In this document: piece by piece, positions 1 to 8,505 of the stretch
Layout: every line of letters begins with the position of its first letter
How positions within the stretch are numbered: the stretch's first letter is position 1
NCBI GenBank assembly: GCA_963575675.1
Contig: CAUYUA010000247.1
Coordinates: 1-21,409, forward strand
Direction of reading: 5' to 3'
Source: CAUYUA01 sp963575675
GTDB taxonomy: Bacteria > Pseudomonadota > Alphaproteobacteria > Azospirillales > Azospirillaceae
Length of the DNA stretch: 21,409 nt
Program-made: the position numbers and the translations under genes
Notes under the pieces: generated by a model
Databases searched by the model: none
The model's input: only the letters and a program-made list of their open reading frames with translations
Told to the model about the DNA's origin: nothing

Positions 1-52
1 AAGCGCAAAAAGCAGATGCACGAGAGGCAAAAATTATTATCCTAGCGCATAT

Positions 53-152
53 GGGGCTCCGCCCTCGACCCGCCAAAGGCCGGGAGGCCTTTGGAAACCA
101 TGACTTGGAGTTTGTAACGATCGGATGAGAGTGGGCCATTTTAATTCGGGAA
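53..152 (-). repeat. Palindromic intergenic repeat, family B, left copy
   Basis: This stretch matches the far right end of the window (21310-21405) in reverse complement. The best-conserved part is about 50 bp: a GGCTCCGCCCT-type block, then CCAAAGGCC-GGGA-GGCCTTTGG (a perfect 9-bp stem with a 4-nt loop, about 73-94), then AAACCATGA. A weaker match continues to about 152, ending in a shared AATTCGG. It lies downstream of the HD-GYP stop codon, and positions 1-230 hold no convincing gene. The hairpin lacks a T-run, so I call it a REP-like repeat and not an intrinsic terminator. Similar GC-rich palindromes are common between genes in alphaproteobacteria, as a general recollection. Confidence 0.75.
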
Positions 153-230
153 GGCCGCATGATTCTCGGATTCTCAACCGAACAGAGTATATAATTCTGA
201 ACCGCGATGCCGAGATGCTGAAGCGCATTC

Positions 231-1394
231 TTACCCTTTAGACGAAACAAGATCGCTCTGTTGGAGATATCGTTTCTTTTTCTCTATATCAAAATCAGAA
301 TCCGCATATCTAGCAGCAATAGCGCGAAACTCATCCTGAATCTCGACAAAAGCATCGACAATGTCAGGATCGAAATGATTGCCTTTTCCTTCCTGAATGA
401 TTTTAACCGCCGTTTCATGCGGCATACCGTCTTTGTAAACTCGACGGCTGATAAGAGCGTCATAAACATCAGCCACAGCCATGAGACGCGCCGAAATAGG
501 AATATCATCCCCCTTAATGCCATCGGGATAACCGCTTCCATCCCATTTTTCTTGGTGCCACTGAGCAATCTCCTTAGCGCAAGTCAAGAAATCCACCGTC
601 ATGCCAAGCGATTGCTCCGCATGCTCAATGGCTTTTCTTCCCAAGGTGGTGTGGGTTTTCATAATTTCGAACTCATGCGGCTCGAACCGACCAGGCTTCA
701 AAAGAATCCGATCCGGAATTCCAACTTTGCCGATGTCATGCAATGGAGCCGACTTAAACAACATGGAAATGGTGACGTCATCAAGCGTCGCAGAAAAGCG
801 GGGATGATTTTTCAGCTTCTCCGCCAACGCCTTTATATAGTATTGCGTGCGACGAATGTGATTGCCTGTGTCGGAATCCCGCGTTTCAGCCAAAGAGGCC
901 ATAGCCAAAATAGTAACGTCCTGAATCGCAGCCACTTCTCGTGTGCGCTTTGTAACTTCTTGTTCAAGAAAATCGGACTTATTGCGTAGAAAATCAGCAG
1001 CGGCCTTCAATTTCAAGTGAGTTTCGACCCGCGCCAAGACAACAGGAGGACTAATCGGTTTTGTAATGTAGTCAACAGCTCCCAATTTCAAGCCCTTTTC
1101 TTCGTCCTGAGTTTCCGATTTGGCCGTGAGAAAGATTACAGGAATATCACGTGTCGCCCGATTGCTCTTCAGACGCTCGCACACCTCGTAACCATCCATT
1201 TTAGGCATCATTATATCAAGCAAAATCAGATCGGGAGGATTTTCCGACGCGGCAATGGACAACGCCTTTTCTCCGCTGTTGGCGATCTTGACTTTGTACA
1301 TATCCTTAAGAAGATTGCTCATCAACTTTAGATTGTCCGGGGTGTCATCCACCACCAGAACGGTGGCCCGTTCGAGGCCGGCGCTGGAGTTCAT
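231..1394 (-). CDS. Response regulator with HD-GYP domain, probable cyclic-di-GMP phosphodiesterase (RpfG-like)
   Basis: A cytoplasmic regulator expected to hydrolyse cyclic di-GMP when its receiver is phosphorylated. The 387-residue protein has an N-terminal receiver (about 10-125) with the acidic pair in VLVVDD, phosphoacceptor D60 in LLDIMMPKMDG and the K112 of TKP. A helical linker (about 125-165) follows, then an HD-GYP domain (about 165-360) with H219-D220 in LHDIGKVGIPD and G288-Y289-P290 in DGSGYPDG. All hallmark residues are present. The frame stays open to an ATG at 1559, but that extension runs into a repeat (1489-1667), so I start at 1394, where homology to receivers begins. The ribosome site there is weak (GGAA); an ATG at 1457 is the alternative. 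The gene lies downstream of, and in line with, the giant hybrid kinase, its likeliest phosphate donor. Family call is firm; start and partner are less certain. Confidence 0.93.
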   Translation of the reverse strand: MNSSAGLERATVLVVDDTPDNLKLMSNLLKDMYKVKIANSGEKALSIAASENPPDLILLDIMMPKMDGYEVCERLKSNRATRDIPVIFLTAKSETQDEEKGLKLGAVDYITKPISPPVVLARVETHLKLKAAADFLRNKSDFLEQEVTKRTREVAAIQDVTILAMASLAETRDSDTGNHIRRTQYYIKALAEKLKNHPRFSATLDDVTISMLFKSAPLHDIGKVGIPDRILLKPGRFEPHEFEIMKTHTTLGRKAIEHAEQSLGMTVDFLTCAKEIAQWHQEKWDGSGYPDGIKGDDIPISARLMAVADVYDALISRRVYKDGMPHETAVKIIQEGKGNHFDPDIVDAFVEIQDEFRAIAARYADSDFDIEKKKRYLQQSDLVSSKG

Positions 1395-1488
1395 CTTGAT
1401 GCGGTTCCACTGGTTGGTTTCTCGGAAAAAACAACCCCTGATGTCACATTCCGACATCAAGAGTAAAAATATTGAATAGAAATCAGAC

Positions 1489-1667
1489 GGAGCCGGTGAC
1501 TGCATTCCTGATCGTGGAAGACGACAAGAAAGAATCATCCTTCCCCTTATTTCGCCCAACGGACAAACTTCTTACAGTCTGCCCGAATTTTTGCCTTACG
1601 GCAAATAAAAGCGGCTTTCGCTCTTCCCTTACGATCCCGAGCGACCAGGAACGCAGTCTCTGGCCCC
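1489..1667. repeat. Composite palindromic element, family A, copy 1 (degenerate)
   Basis: This is a diverged copy of the element best seen at 13681-13893. The left arm is recognisable as GGAGCC..TGACTGCATTCCTGATCG, and the right arm as CGACCAGGAACGCAGTCTCTGG. The centre holds one copy of the internal unit (CTTACAG...GCCTTACGGCAAATAA), where copies 2 and 3 have two. TCTAATTCT follows on the right, as in copy 2. The element fills most of the gap between the hybrid kinase stop (1730) and the HD-GYP start (1394). Open frames inside it are by-products of the repeat. Confidence 0.8.
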
Positions 1668-1729
1668 ATCTAATTCTAAGCGCAAAAAACTTATACAGAA
1701 ATCCGAAATCCATTTGTCTAGTTTTGCAT

Positions 1730-4700
1730 TCAATCGGCTCTTGATGCAACGGCTTCCGTCAACCGCGCCCACGCCGCGTCGAAATCGAAATTCCGAACAT
1801 GTTCAGATATCTCACCATATCGACTCGGAAACGCCGCCCGCAAAAGATCGGCATTGTTCTCCATCACCTCTTCGGCTTCCGAGTCATTGTCCGCCAACAA
1901 AGCGGCAAGACGCTCGCAAACCTGCTTCAACACCTGGACATCCACCGTTTTCAGATCAGGCCCAGAGGCCGACGCGCCAACGCAAGCCAGACGCTCGGTC
2001 AATCGAGCCAATAAGTCGGCCAAAGGCCAGACAACGACATCAAGCGCGTCCTCGATCTCAGAACGAGGACGGCTCTGTCGAATGGCGGCCTCAACCTCGG
2101 CGGCGGCTCTCTGAATTGCGATGGCGCCGATGTTTCCAGCCGTCCCCTTCAAAGTGTGAGCGATTCGTTCGGCGGCGACGACGTCCCCGCAATCAAGAGC
2201 CGTGCGAATGTTCGAAATCGCATCGGCTTGTCCTGTCGCAAATTTACGCAGCATATCCATGTATAAACGAGTTTTGCCTAAGACCCTCTTTAGCCCCGCC
2301 GCACAATCAAGGCCGGGAATGTCGGTTGGGACGGCGTTAACGGCGTCGGCTTGAACCGCCGACGCAACCTTGATCACGCCATTGTTTTCACGAGGAGCAA
2401 CCCACCTGAGCAATTTTTTATACAATTCGTCGGGATCAATCGGTTTGGCGATATGATCGTTCATGCTGGCGGCCTCGCACCGCTCCCGATCGACTTGCAT
2501 AGCGTTGGCGGTCATCGCGAGAACAGGCAATGCATGAAACCCGGCGCGACGAATTTCAATCGTTGCGGCGACTCCATCCATAACGGGCATCTGCATATCC
2601 ATCAGAACAACGTCCCACGACGCGGACTTGACCTTTTCCACTCCGATGGCGCCGTTTTCGGCAATTTCAACAACGAATCCAACGTCTTTCAGCAACTCCT
2701 CCGCGACCTGCTGGTTAAGGTCATTGTCCTCGACCACCAGAACGCGCGCTCCGACAATCGATGACAAATCGCCATCAACAGAAGAGCCGCTCTCTGAGGC
2801 AACCTCCTCTTTAGCCTCGACGCCAAGGGCGCGCATAACGCAATCGAACATCGCCGAAGGACTGACCGGCTTGATCAACACTTCTTCGATGTTGACCTGC
2901 CTCGCCTCCACCACCATCTCTTCTTTGCCGTAAGCGGTCACCATGATCTGTCGCGGCGGATTCAACGCCAAGGCGGAAATTTGAGCCGCCGCCTCCAACC
3001 CGTCCATGCCCGGCATTTGCCAATCCATGAACACGACGTCATACGGTTTTTTTGAAGCATTGTCTCGAACAGCGGCAATGGCCTCGGGACCAGAAGCCAC
3101 CGCGTCCACTTCGAACAATAGATTGGTCAACATATTGACCAAAACGAAGCGAGCGTTTTCATTATCATCGACCACCAACATGCGTCGCCCCCGAAGATCG
3201 GGAGCGGGAATCAGACGGCGACGACGTTTGCCTTTCCCTAAACGCGCGGTGAACCAAAAGGTTGATCCTTGACCGGCCTCGCTTTCGACGCCCACCTGCC
3301 CGCCCATCAATTCGGACAATTTTTTGGAGATCGCCAACCCCAAACCCGTGCCGCCGAACTTGCGCGTGGTTGAGTTGTCGGCCTGCTGGAAACTCTGGAA
3401 CAATCGCTCCATCTGCTCCTGAGTCATGCCGATGCCGGTGTCCCGAACCTCGAAACGCAACATCACATAAGCGCCCCACTCTTCGACCGGACGCACAGAA
3501 ATCACGATTTCGCCTTTCTCTGTAAACTTCACCGCGTTGTTGCCGTAGTTCACCAGAACTTGCCCCAGACGCAAAGCGTCCCCGATCAAATCATTGGGAG
3601 TCTCCGGCGCCACATTGAAGATCAACTCCAATCCTTTGGCCACGGCTTTTTCAGAGATCAGGTCGGAAACATTCTCCAATATTTTATCCAGGCGAATATC
3701 GACTTCTTCAACCGACAATTTTCCGGCCTCTATCTTGGAAAAGTCCAGAATGTCGTTAATAATTCCCAAAAGATGTTGACCGGACTGTTGTATCTTTCCG
3801 ATATAGTCTCTTTGGCGAGGATTGAGATCGGTCTTCAACGCCAGATGCGACATGCCGATAATAGCGTTCATCGGCGTGCGAATTTCATGACTCATGTTGG
3901 CCAAGAAATCGGCTTTGGCTTGCGCCGCCGCTTCGGCGGCCTCCTTGGCTTTCATAACCAAGAGTTCCGCCGCTTTACGATCGGTGATGTCGGACAACCA
4001 TCCGAGAATACCTTCCTCGCCATCATACGTCATAGGCAAGTAAGTGATCAGCATGTCCCTCACCTGCCTCTGAGCGTCATACATCTGAATTTCATAATTT
4101 TTGACGACGCCGTCACGCTTCAAACACTCAACCAGAACGTCTCGCTCTTTCTGATTCACATATATTTGCGGCGAGCCTCCACCAACATCGACGCCAAAGG
4201 TTGTGACGAACAGCGGGTTGGCGAAACGAATGAAACCTTTCGTGGAAAAGGCGATGCTCACCGGCCCCACATCGAGAATGCCGCGCAACCGCGCCTCACT
4301 TTCACGCACTTCGGCTGAAGTTTTTTCCAGCTCGTGCGTGCGCTCGGCAACCAACGCTTCAAGATGTTGCTGATAAGCGGCGAGTTCTGCGCGCGCTTTC
4401 TCCGCGTCTTCCGCCAAACTCATCGCGGCGCAACGCTCCATGCGCAACTTGCTCTGAGCCTGTTCGGCTTGGATTCTGGCCATGGAAAGAGAAGACACGA
4501 TTTTGGCGAAATCCGTGAGAAAACCAATGATGCTGATCAGCTTGATTCCATCGACCACCGGCGCTTCCCGAACGGCGTTTAGATAGTCGTCGCAATCAAA
4601 TCCGAATTCTTCGGCTTGACGCGCAAACAACTCCAGATCGGGCTCGTTGAGGAAAAACTGCCCGACAAAAGCGTTGGCGACATGGACATCGTTGACGATA

Positions 4701-7700
4701 ATCGGCGAGGCGCACTCGGTGAGGCCGTTTCCGCAATTATACATGGCGAATTCTTGACCTTGGCCGATTTTTGCAGCCAAGTCGGCGTCGCAGACATTGC
4801 AGTGACGACAAGCGTTGGGATTGACGCGGTGGAAATCAGAACAAGCGCGTTGACGACGCGCAGAGACCAGCTCCCTTCCATCAACATCCATCACCGCCGC
4901 CGCAATGCCGATCGCGTCGCAGAAGTTTTCAAACAAAGCCTGAATCTGCCCCGCTTGCAGCACTTCGATGAATCGCGCCTTGACCGTCTCCGGATCATCG
5001 CCGTCCACGGTTGAACAGCATCGCGCGCCAACCTCGGCAACGTCGCCGAAAACATCGTCGCCAAAAACCTGGTCGTCGAGCGCATCATCAAGAACGCTCT
5101 GAAACGGCGCAGTCCGCCCAAGCTCGTTGGACAACAGGTTGACGGCCTTTTTCAGCTCGACGATCATCTTTTCTCGTCCGACGGCCAACCGATTGAAGCG
5201 TTCGACTTCCTCATGCTTAATCCGCAACGCTTCCCGCGCCTGTTCGGCTGCGGTCCTCGCCTGTTCCGAAACCTCGGCGGCCTGCACCGCCGCGATGCGG
5301 GCGGCGCGTAGAACTTCCGTTTCCGCAATCGCAACCCGCGCCTGCTTGCGTTCGGTTTCGTCGCGAACGCCGGCGATCAACAGAGAACGACCATCGTACT
5401 CAGCCAAAAACAGAGTGGTTTCAACATCGAGAATACGGCCATCGCCGGTTTTGTGCCGAGTTTCGATCACCATCGGACTGTCGGCGGCGCGCAGCTCCGC
5501 CGACAGCGATTGAACCCGCTCCAAGGGCAAATCAAGGTCGAAATCAGAGACCTGCATCATGCGCAGCGATTTAGGATCATAACCGATATGACGAACGGCG
5601 GCGGCGTTGGCGTAATCGATGCGGCCGTTTTCCGGATACATCCAAAACATCGGACCAGAGTTCTCGACCACATGCCGATTGAAATGCAGCCAGCTTTCCG
5701 CCTGTTTGCGATCGGTGATGTCTTGATAAAAACCGTTCCAGATCACCGCGCCGTCGTCGGCGACCTTGGGATAAGCGGTGGACGAGGCCCAACGAATCTT
5801 GCCGTCCAGAATCACCCGAAACTCAAGAGGCGTCGGAAAACCCACCTCGCCAGGATCCGCGCCCGCAACGATCAACTGAGTGGCGTTCCGGTCGGCGTTG
5901 AGGTCATCGGGGTGAACCCAGCGCCAACGCGCGGATATATCGGCTTGCATTTCCTCGGCGCTTACTCCGAGAATCCGCTTCACTTGGCTACTGACGAAAC
6001 TATAGCGACGACAACCATTGGAATCGGCGACCATCCGGAACACCGCCAAAGGCAAAGAATCCGACATATCCGCCAATTGACGCCGAGCCGCTTCCGCTAT
6101 GTCCTTGGCGGAGCGAATCTCGTTTTCCACCTGCTTACGAGCCGTGACGTCGCGCACCAAAGCGCACACGCACGGCTTGCGATCGCCAACCGCCGGCAAT
6201 TTGGAAAGACCGATATCAACCGGAAAAACACTTCCATCCCGACGAACGCCGTAAAAATCTTCGTGAAGCTTTCCCACGACGCGCTCGACGTCGTTCCGCA
6301 TATACCGTTCGCGCAACGCCGAATGCCCCGCGCGAACGGAAAACGGGACCAAAACATCAACATTTTGACCGCTCAAAGAATCGACGTCGTAACCGAACAT
6401 GGTTTCGATATTCGGGTTGGCGAGAAGAATCTTGCCGTCCTCATCAGCCACCAAAACGCCGTCCGGCGCTGATTGGATGACCCCACGATACCAAGCTTCG
6501 GTCTCCTGGAGGTGTCTTTGCTGTTTTTGCAGAGTTTCAGCTTGCCGCAGCGCTCCGAGATTGCGCTCCAAAATTTCGAGATTCACCGCCGCCGTCGGCA
6601 GCAACGCATCAAGAAACGCACGGTTTTGGATGTCGAACACACGCAGCGCGGCCAGAACGACAACGCCCAACAAACGCTCGCCTTGCGCCAGAGGTCGAAG
6701 AAGAACCGTTCGCGGAGAAACCGCCCCTCCCCCACACTCGATGCGGATATCCACGTCCTCCGGAGCTGAAATCTCGACAGGAATTCGGCCTGCGGCGCAT
6801 TGGCCGACAAGACCTTGGCCGACGGCGGTTTTCTTAAGATCGCATGGCGGAGCCCCATATCCTCCGACCGGAACCAAGAGCCGGCTTTCTTCCTCAAACA
6901 CATACAGAGCGCCGTACTCCGCGCCGCACTGCGACGCCATGCAACGCATCAATATTTGAGCAAACTCGGCGGATGTGGCGGCTTTGTGAAGGTCTGCGGA
7001 AACATTCGCCAAGGTCGATTTAAGCGCGGATTCAAACGTCAGCGCGTCGGCGTGCGCTTTAAGCTCCATGACTGCGCGCAACCGCTCTTTGTCGACATGC
7101 CGCAAACGACGACGCCAGATCATGAACAAGGCGCCTAAAATCATCACCGATCCACCACAGACCGCCTTGACTTCCATCAATAAAAACCCTGAAACCGCGT
7201 CATCAAGGGCCCCCAACAGAACCAGCGTCCATTCGCCGTGCGGATCGTTCCATTGCACCGGCGCACGCGCGACGGCGTATCGACGCCCTTCGGTCACGAC
7301 TTCGTCTTTCTTGACGTCGAAGGGTAAAGTCCGAGGCGCAACGCCTTCCAGAGCTTGGCCGAATTGTTTCAATTCGCGAATTTGCCTTATTTGCTCCGGC
7401 GTTTTGGTTCCGGCTATTCGTCCGACCCAATCGTCGCCGTTCTCAACGGCGCTTTTGTCTTCTCTGCCGCCGGCGGCGAAAGTCACATCTTGCGGAGACA
7501 GCAACAATGATGGTCCCGACCAAGTCTTCAGCGCCGCATCGATCCGTTCAAGCCCAAGACGAGCCGCCACAACCCCGATGATCGGCGCATTCAATGACGC
7601 TGAATCATAAACCGGAGCGGCGAAATACAGCGCCCGTCGACCATTCGCCAAACTAATCGCCGCATAAATGTTCTGCTTGCCCTGCATGGCGATTTGAAAA

Positions 7701-8116
7701 TATGGACGAAATTTTATGTCCAAGCCGGTGCTGGGTTTGCCGACATCATCCCACGACGATTGGACGATGCCGTTTCCACCACTCACCACGAACACGCCGG
7801 TCGCCCGATGAAACTCACCAAGAGCGCGCAACGCTTCGATGACGATGGGCTCTTGCGGCGACGCGATTCCACGCGCCACGTTCTTGACAGGATGGTTGAC
7901 CAATCCCAAAGCCGCCATCGATCCCATGATGTTGCCGTTCAACGTCTGCGCGGTTACGTCGAGCGCGCGTCGTTTGACCTCTATGACCAAGCTGTCTTTA
8001 TAGTCGTGTTCGAAAGATAGACGTGTGGCGTTGCTTCCTCCCCATGCCGCCGCGCAAGCAAGCAAAACGATAACCGCCCAAGGCCATAAACCATGGAGTA
8101 AAGGGCGCGTCGTCAT
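1730..8116 (-). CDS. Giant membrane hybrid histidine kinase: dCache-GAF-PASx3-PocR-PAS-HisKA-HATPase-REC-REC-HPt
   Basis: A 2128-residue inner-membrane sensor kinase with a complete internal phosphorelay. Visible order: TM 1 (about 10-29); a periplasmic dCache/PDC-like sensor with FRPYFQIA and YFAAPVYD (about 35-300); TM 2 (about 308-335); GAF (about 370-520); PAS 1 (about 542-660), PAS 2 (about 688-805) and PAS 3 (about 812-925), each ending in a DxTxRKQ-type motif; a coiled coil (about 925-990); a PocR-type domain (about 1055-1175) with cysteines 1092, 1103, 1106, 1109, 1128 and 1135; PAS 4 (about 1272-1380); HisKA with H1410 in SHEIRTPMNAI; HATPase (about 1510-1630) with DTGIGM and GTGLGL; REC 1 with D1698; REC 2 with D1840; HPt with H1987 in AHTLKG. 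All phosphotransfer residues are intact. The ATG is preceded by AGAGG. The likely output is the downstream HD-GYP regulator. The ligands are unknown. Confidence 0.95.
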   Translation of the reverse strand: MTTRPLLHGLWPWAVIVLLACAAAWGGSNATRLSFEHDYKDSLVIEVKRRALDVTAQTLNGNIMGSMAALGLVNHPVKNVARGIASPQEPIVIEALRALGEFHRATGVFVVSGGNGIVQSSWDDVGKPSTGLDIKFRPYFQIAMQGKQNIYAAISLANGRRALYFAAPVYDSASLNAPIIGVVAARLGLERIDAALKTWSGPSLLLSPQDVTFAAGGREDKSAVENGDDWVGRIAGTKTPEQIRQIRELKQFGQALEGVAPRTLPFDVKKDEVVTEGRRYAVARAPVQWNDPHGEWTLVLLGALDDAVSGFLLMEVKAVCGGSVMILGALFMIWRRRLRHVDKERLRAVMELKAHADALTFESALKSTLANVSADLHKAATSAEFAQILMRCMASQCGAEYGALYVFEEESRLLVPVGGYGAPPCDLKKTAVGQGLVGQCAAGRIPVEISAPEDVDIRIECGGGAVSPRTVLLRPLAQGERLLGVVVLAALRVFDIQNRAFLDALLPTAAVNLEILERNLGALRQAETLQKQQRHLQETEAWYRGVIQSAPDGVLVADEDGKILLANPNIETMFGYDVDSLSGQNVDVLVPFSVRAGHSALRERYMRNDVERVVGKLHEDFYGVRRDGSVFPVDIGLSKLPAVGDRKPCVCALVRDVTARKQVENEIRSAKDIAEAARRQLADMSDSLPLAVFRMVADSNGCRRYSFVSSQVKRILGVSAEEMQADISARWRWVHPDDLNADRNATQLIVAGADPGEVGFPTPLEFRVILDGKIRWASSTAYPKVADDGAVIWNGFYQDITDRKQAESWLHFNRHVVENSGPMFWMYPENGRIDYANAAAVRHIGYDPKSLRMMQVSDFDLDLPLERVQSLSAELRAADSPMVIETRHKTGDGRILDVETTLFLAEYDGRSLLIAGVRDETERKQARVAIAETEVLRAARIAAVQAAEVSEQARTAAEQAREALRIKHEEVERFNRLAVGREKMIVELKKAVNLLSNELGRTAPFQSVLDDALDDQVFGDDVFGDVAEVGARCCSTVDGDDPETVKARFIEVLQAGQIQALFENFCDAIGIAAAVMDVDGRELVSARRQRACSDFHRVNPNACRHCNVCDADLAAKIGQGQEFAMYNCGNGLTECASPIIVNDVHVANAFVGQFFLNEPDLELFARQAEEFGFDCDDYLNAVREAPVVDGIKLISIIGFLTDFAKIVSSLSMARIQAEQAQSKLRMERCAAMSLAEDAEKARAELAAYQQHLEALVAERTHELEKTSAEVRESEARLRGILDVGPVSIAFSTKGFIRFANPLFVTTFGVDVGGGSPQIYVNQKERDVLVECLKRDGVVKNYEIQMYDAQRQVRDMLITYLPMTYDGEEGILGWLSDITDRKAAELLVMKAKEAAEAAAQAKADFLANMSHEIRTPMNAIIGMSHLALKTDLNPRQRDYIGKIQQSGQHLLGIINDILDFSKIEAGKLSVEEVDIRLDKILENVSDLISEKAVAKGLELIFNVAPETPNDLIGDALRLGQVLVNYGNNAVKFTEKGEIVISVRPVEEWGAYVMLRFEVRDTGIGMTQEQMERLFQSFQQADNSTTRKFGGTGLGLAISKKLSELMGGQVGVESEAGQGSTFWFTARLGKGKRRRRLIPAPDLRGRRMLVVDDNENARFVLVNMLTNLLFEVDAVASGPEAIAAVRDNASKKPYDVVFMDWQMPGMDGLEAAAQISALALNPPRQIMVTAYGKEEMVVEARQVNIEEVLIKPVSPSAMFDCVMRALGVEAKEEVASESGSSVDGDLSSIVGARVLVVEDNDLNQQVAEELLKDVGFVVEIAENGAIGVEKVKSASWDVVLMDMQMPVMDGVAATIEIRRAGFHALPVLAMTANAMQVDRERCEAASMNDHIAKPIDPDELYKKLLRWVAPRENNGVIKVASAVQADAVNAVPTDIPGLDCAAGLKRVLGKTRLYMDMLRKFATGQADAISNIRTALDCGDVVAAERIAHTLKGTAGNIGAIAIQRAAAEVEAAIRQSRPRSEIEDALDVVVWPLADLLARLTERLACVGASASGPDLKTVDVQVLKQVCERLAALLADNDSEAEEVMENNADLLRAAFPSRYGEISEHVRNFDFDAAWARLTEAVASRAD

Positions 8117-8210
8117 GGCGTTTTTCCTCTAAAGCAAAGGCGCAACGTGAAACCAATTGGATGGGAACTCTGAATAAGAACTTTTCAAACAAAATCAAAC
8201 AAAACAAAAA

Positions 8211-8436
8211 ATTAAAAGGATCCAGGGACTGTGCTCCTGGTCGCAGGGGATCATAAGGGGGAGCGAGAGCCCCCCTTGTCGCCGTCAGGCGAACATCTTG
8301 CAGCTTACACGGAGTTTGCTTTAAGGCGAACACCTTACAGCCGACGCGAAGATTGCCTTGCGGCAAATAAGGGGAGCTTTCGCTCCCCCCTTATGATCCC
8401 CTGCGACCAGGAACACAGTCCCTGGACCCTTCTAAT
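8211..8436. repeat. Composite palindromic element, family A, copy 2
   Basis: This nearly full-length copy lies between the REC-PAS-PAS kinase (stop at 8506) and the giant hybrid kinase (start at 8116). The terminal inverted repeats begin GGATCCAGGGACTGTGCTCC on the left and end in the complementary GGAACACAGTCCCTGGACCC, differing at a few positions. The symmetry weakly continues outward into ATTA on the left and TCTAAT on the right. The centre holds two tandem copies of an internal unit starting AGGCGAACA. Little else is present in the 389-bp gap except T-rich sequence at 8437-8505. Such a long hairpin in the nascent transcript may affect read-through between the kinase genes (inference). Confidence 0.9.
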
Positions 8437-8505
8437 TCTTTATTTTTCTTATCCTGTTTTTTTATCCCGTCTTCTTATTCCGCTTTTTCAACCCTAATTC
8501 AAACA

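Noticed and set aside
73..94. Terminator at the GC-rich hairpin of family B
   Set aside because: The stem is strong, but neither copy is followed by a T-run, so intrinsic termination is not supported.
37..228. Minus-strand frame of 63 codons at the left edge
   Set aside because: It is formed largely by the family B repeat and follows the HD-GYP stop. No coding features.
5453..6472. Plus-strand frame of 339 codons opposite the giant kinase
   Set aside because: It lies opposite PAS-coding sequence with strong homology. No ribosome site or motif supports it.
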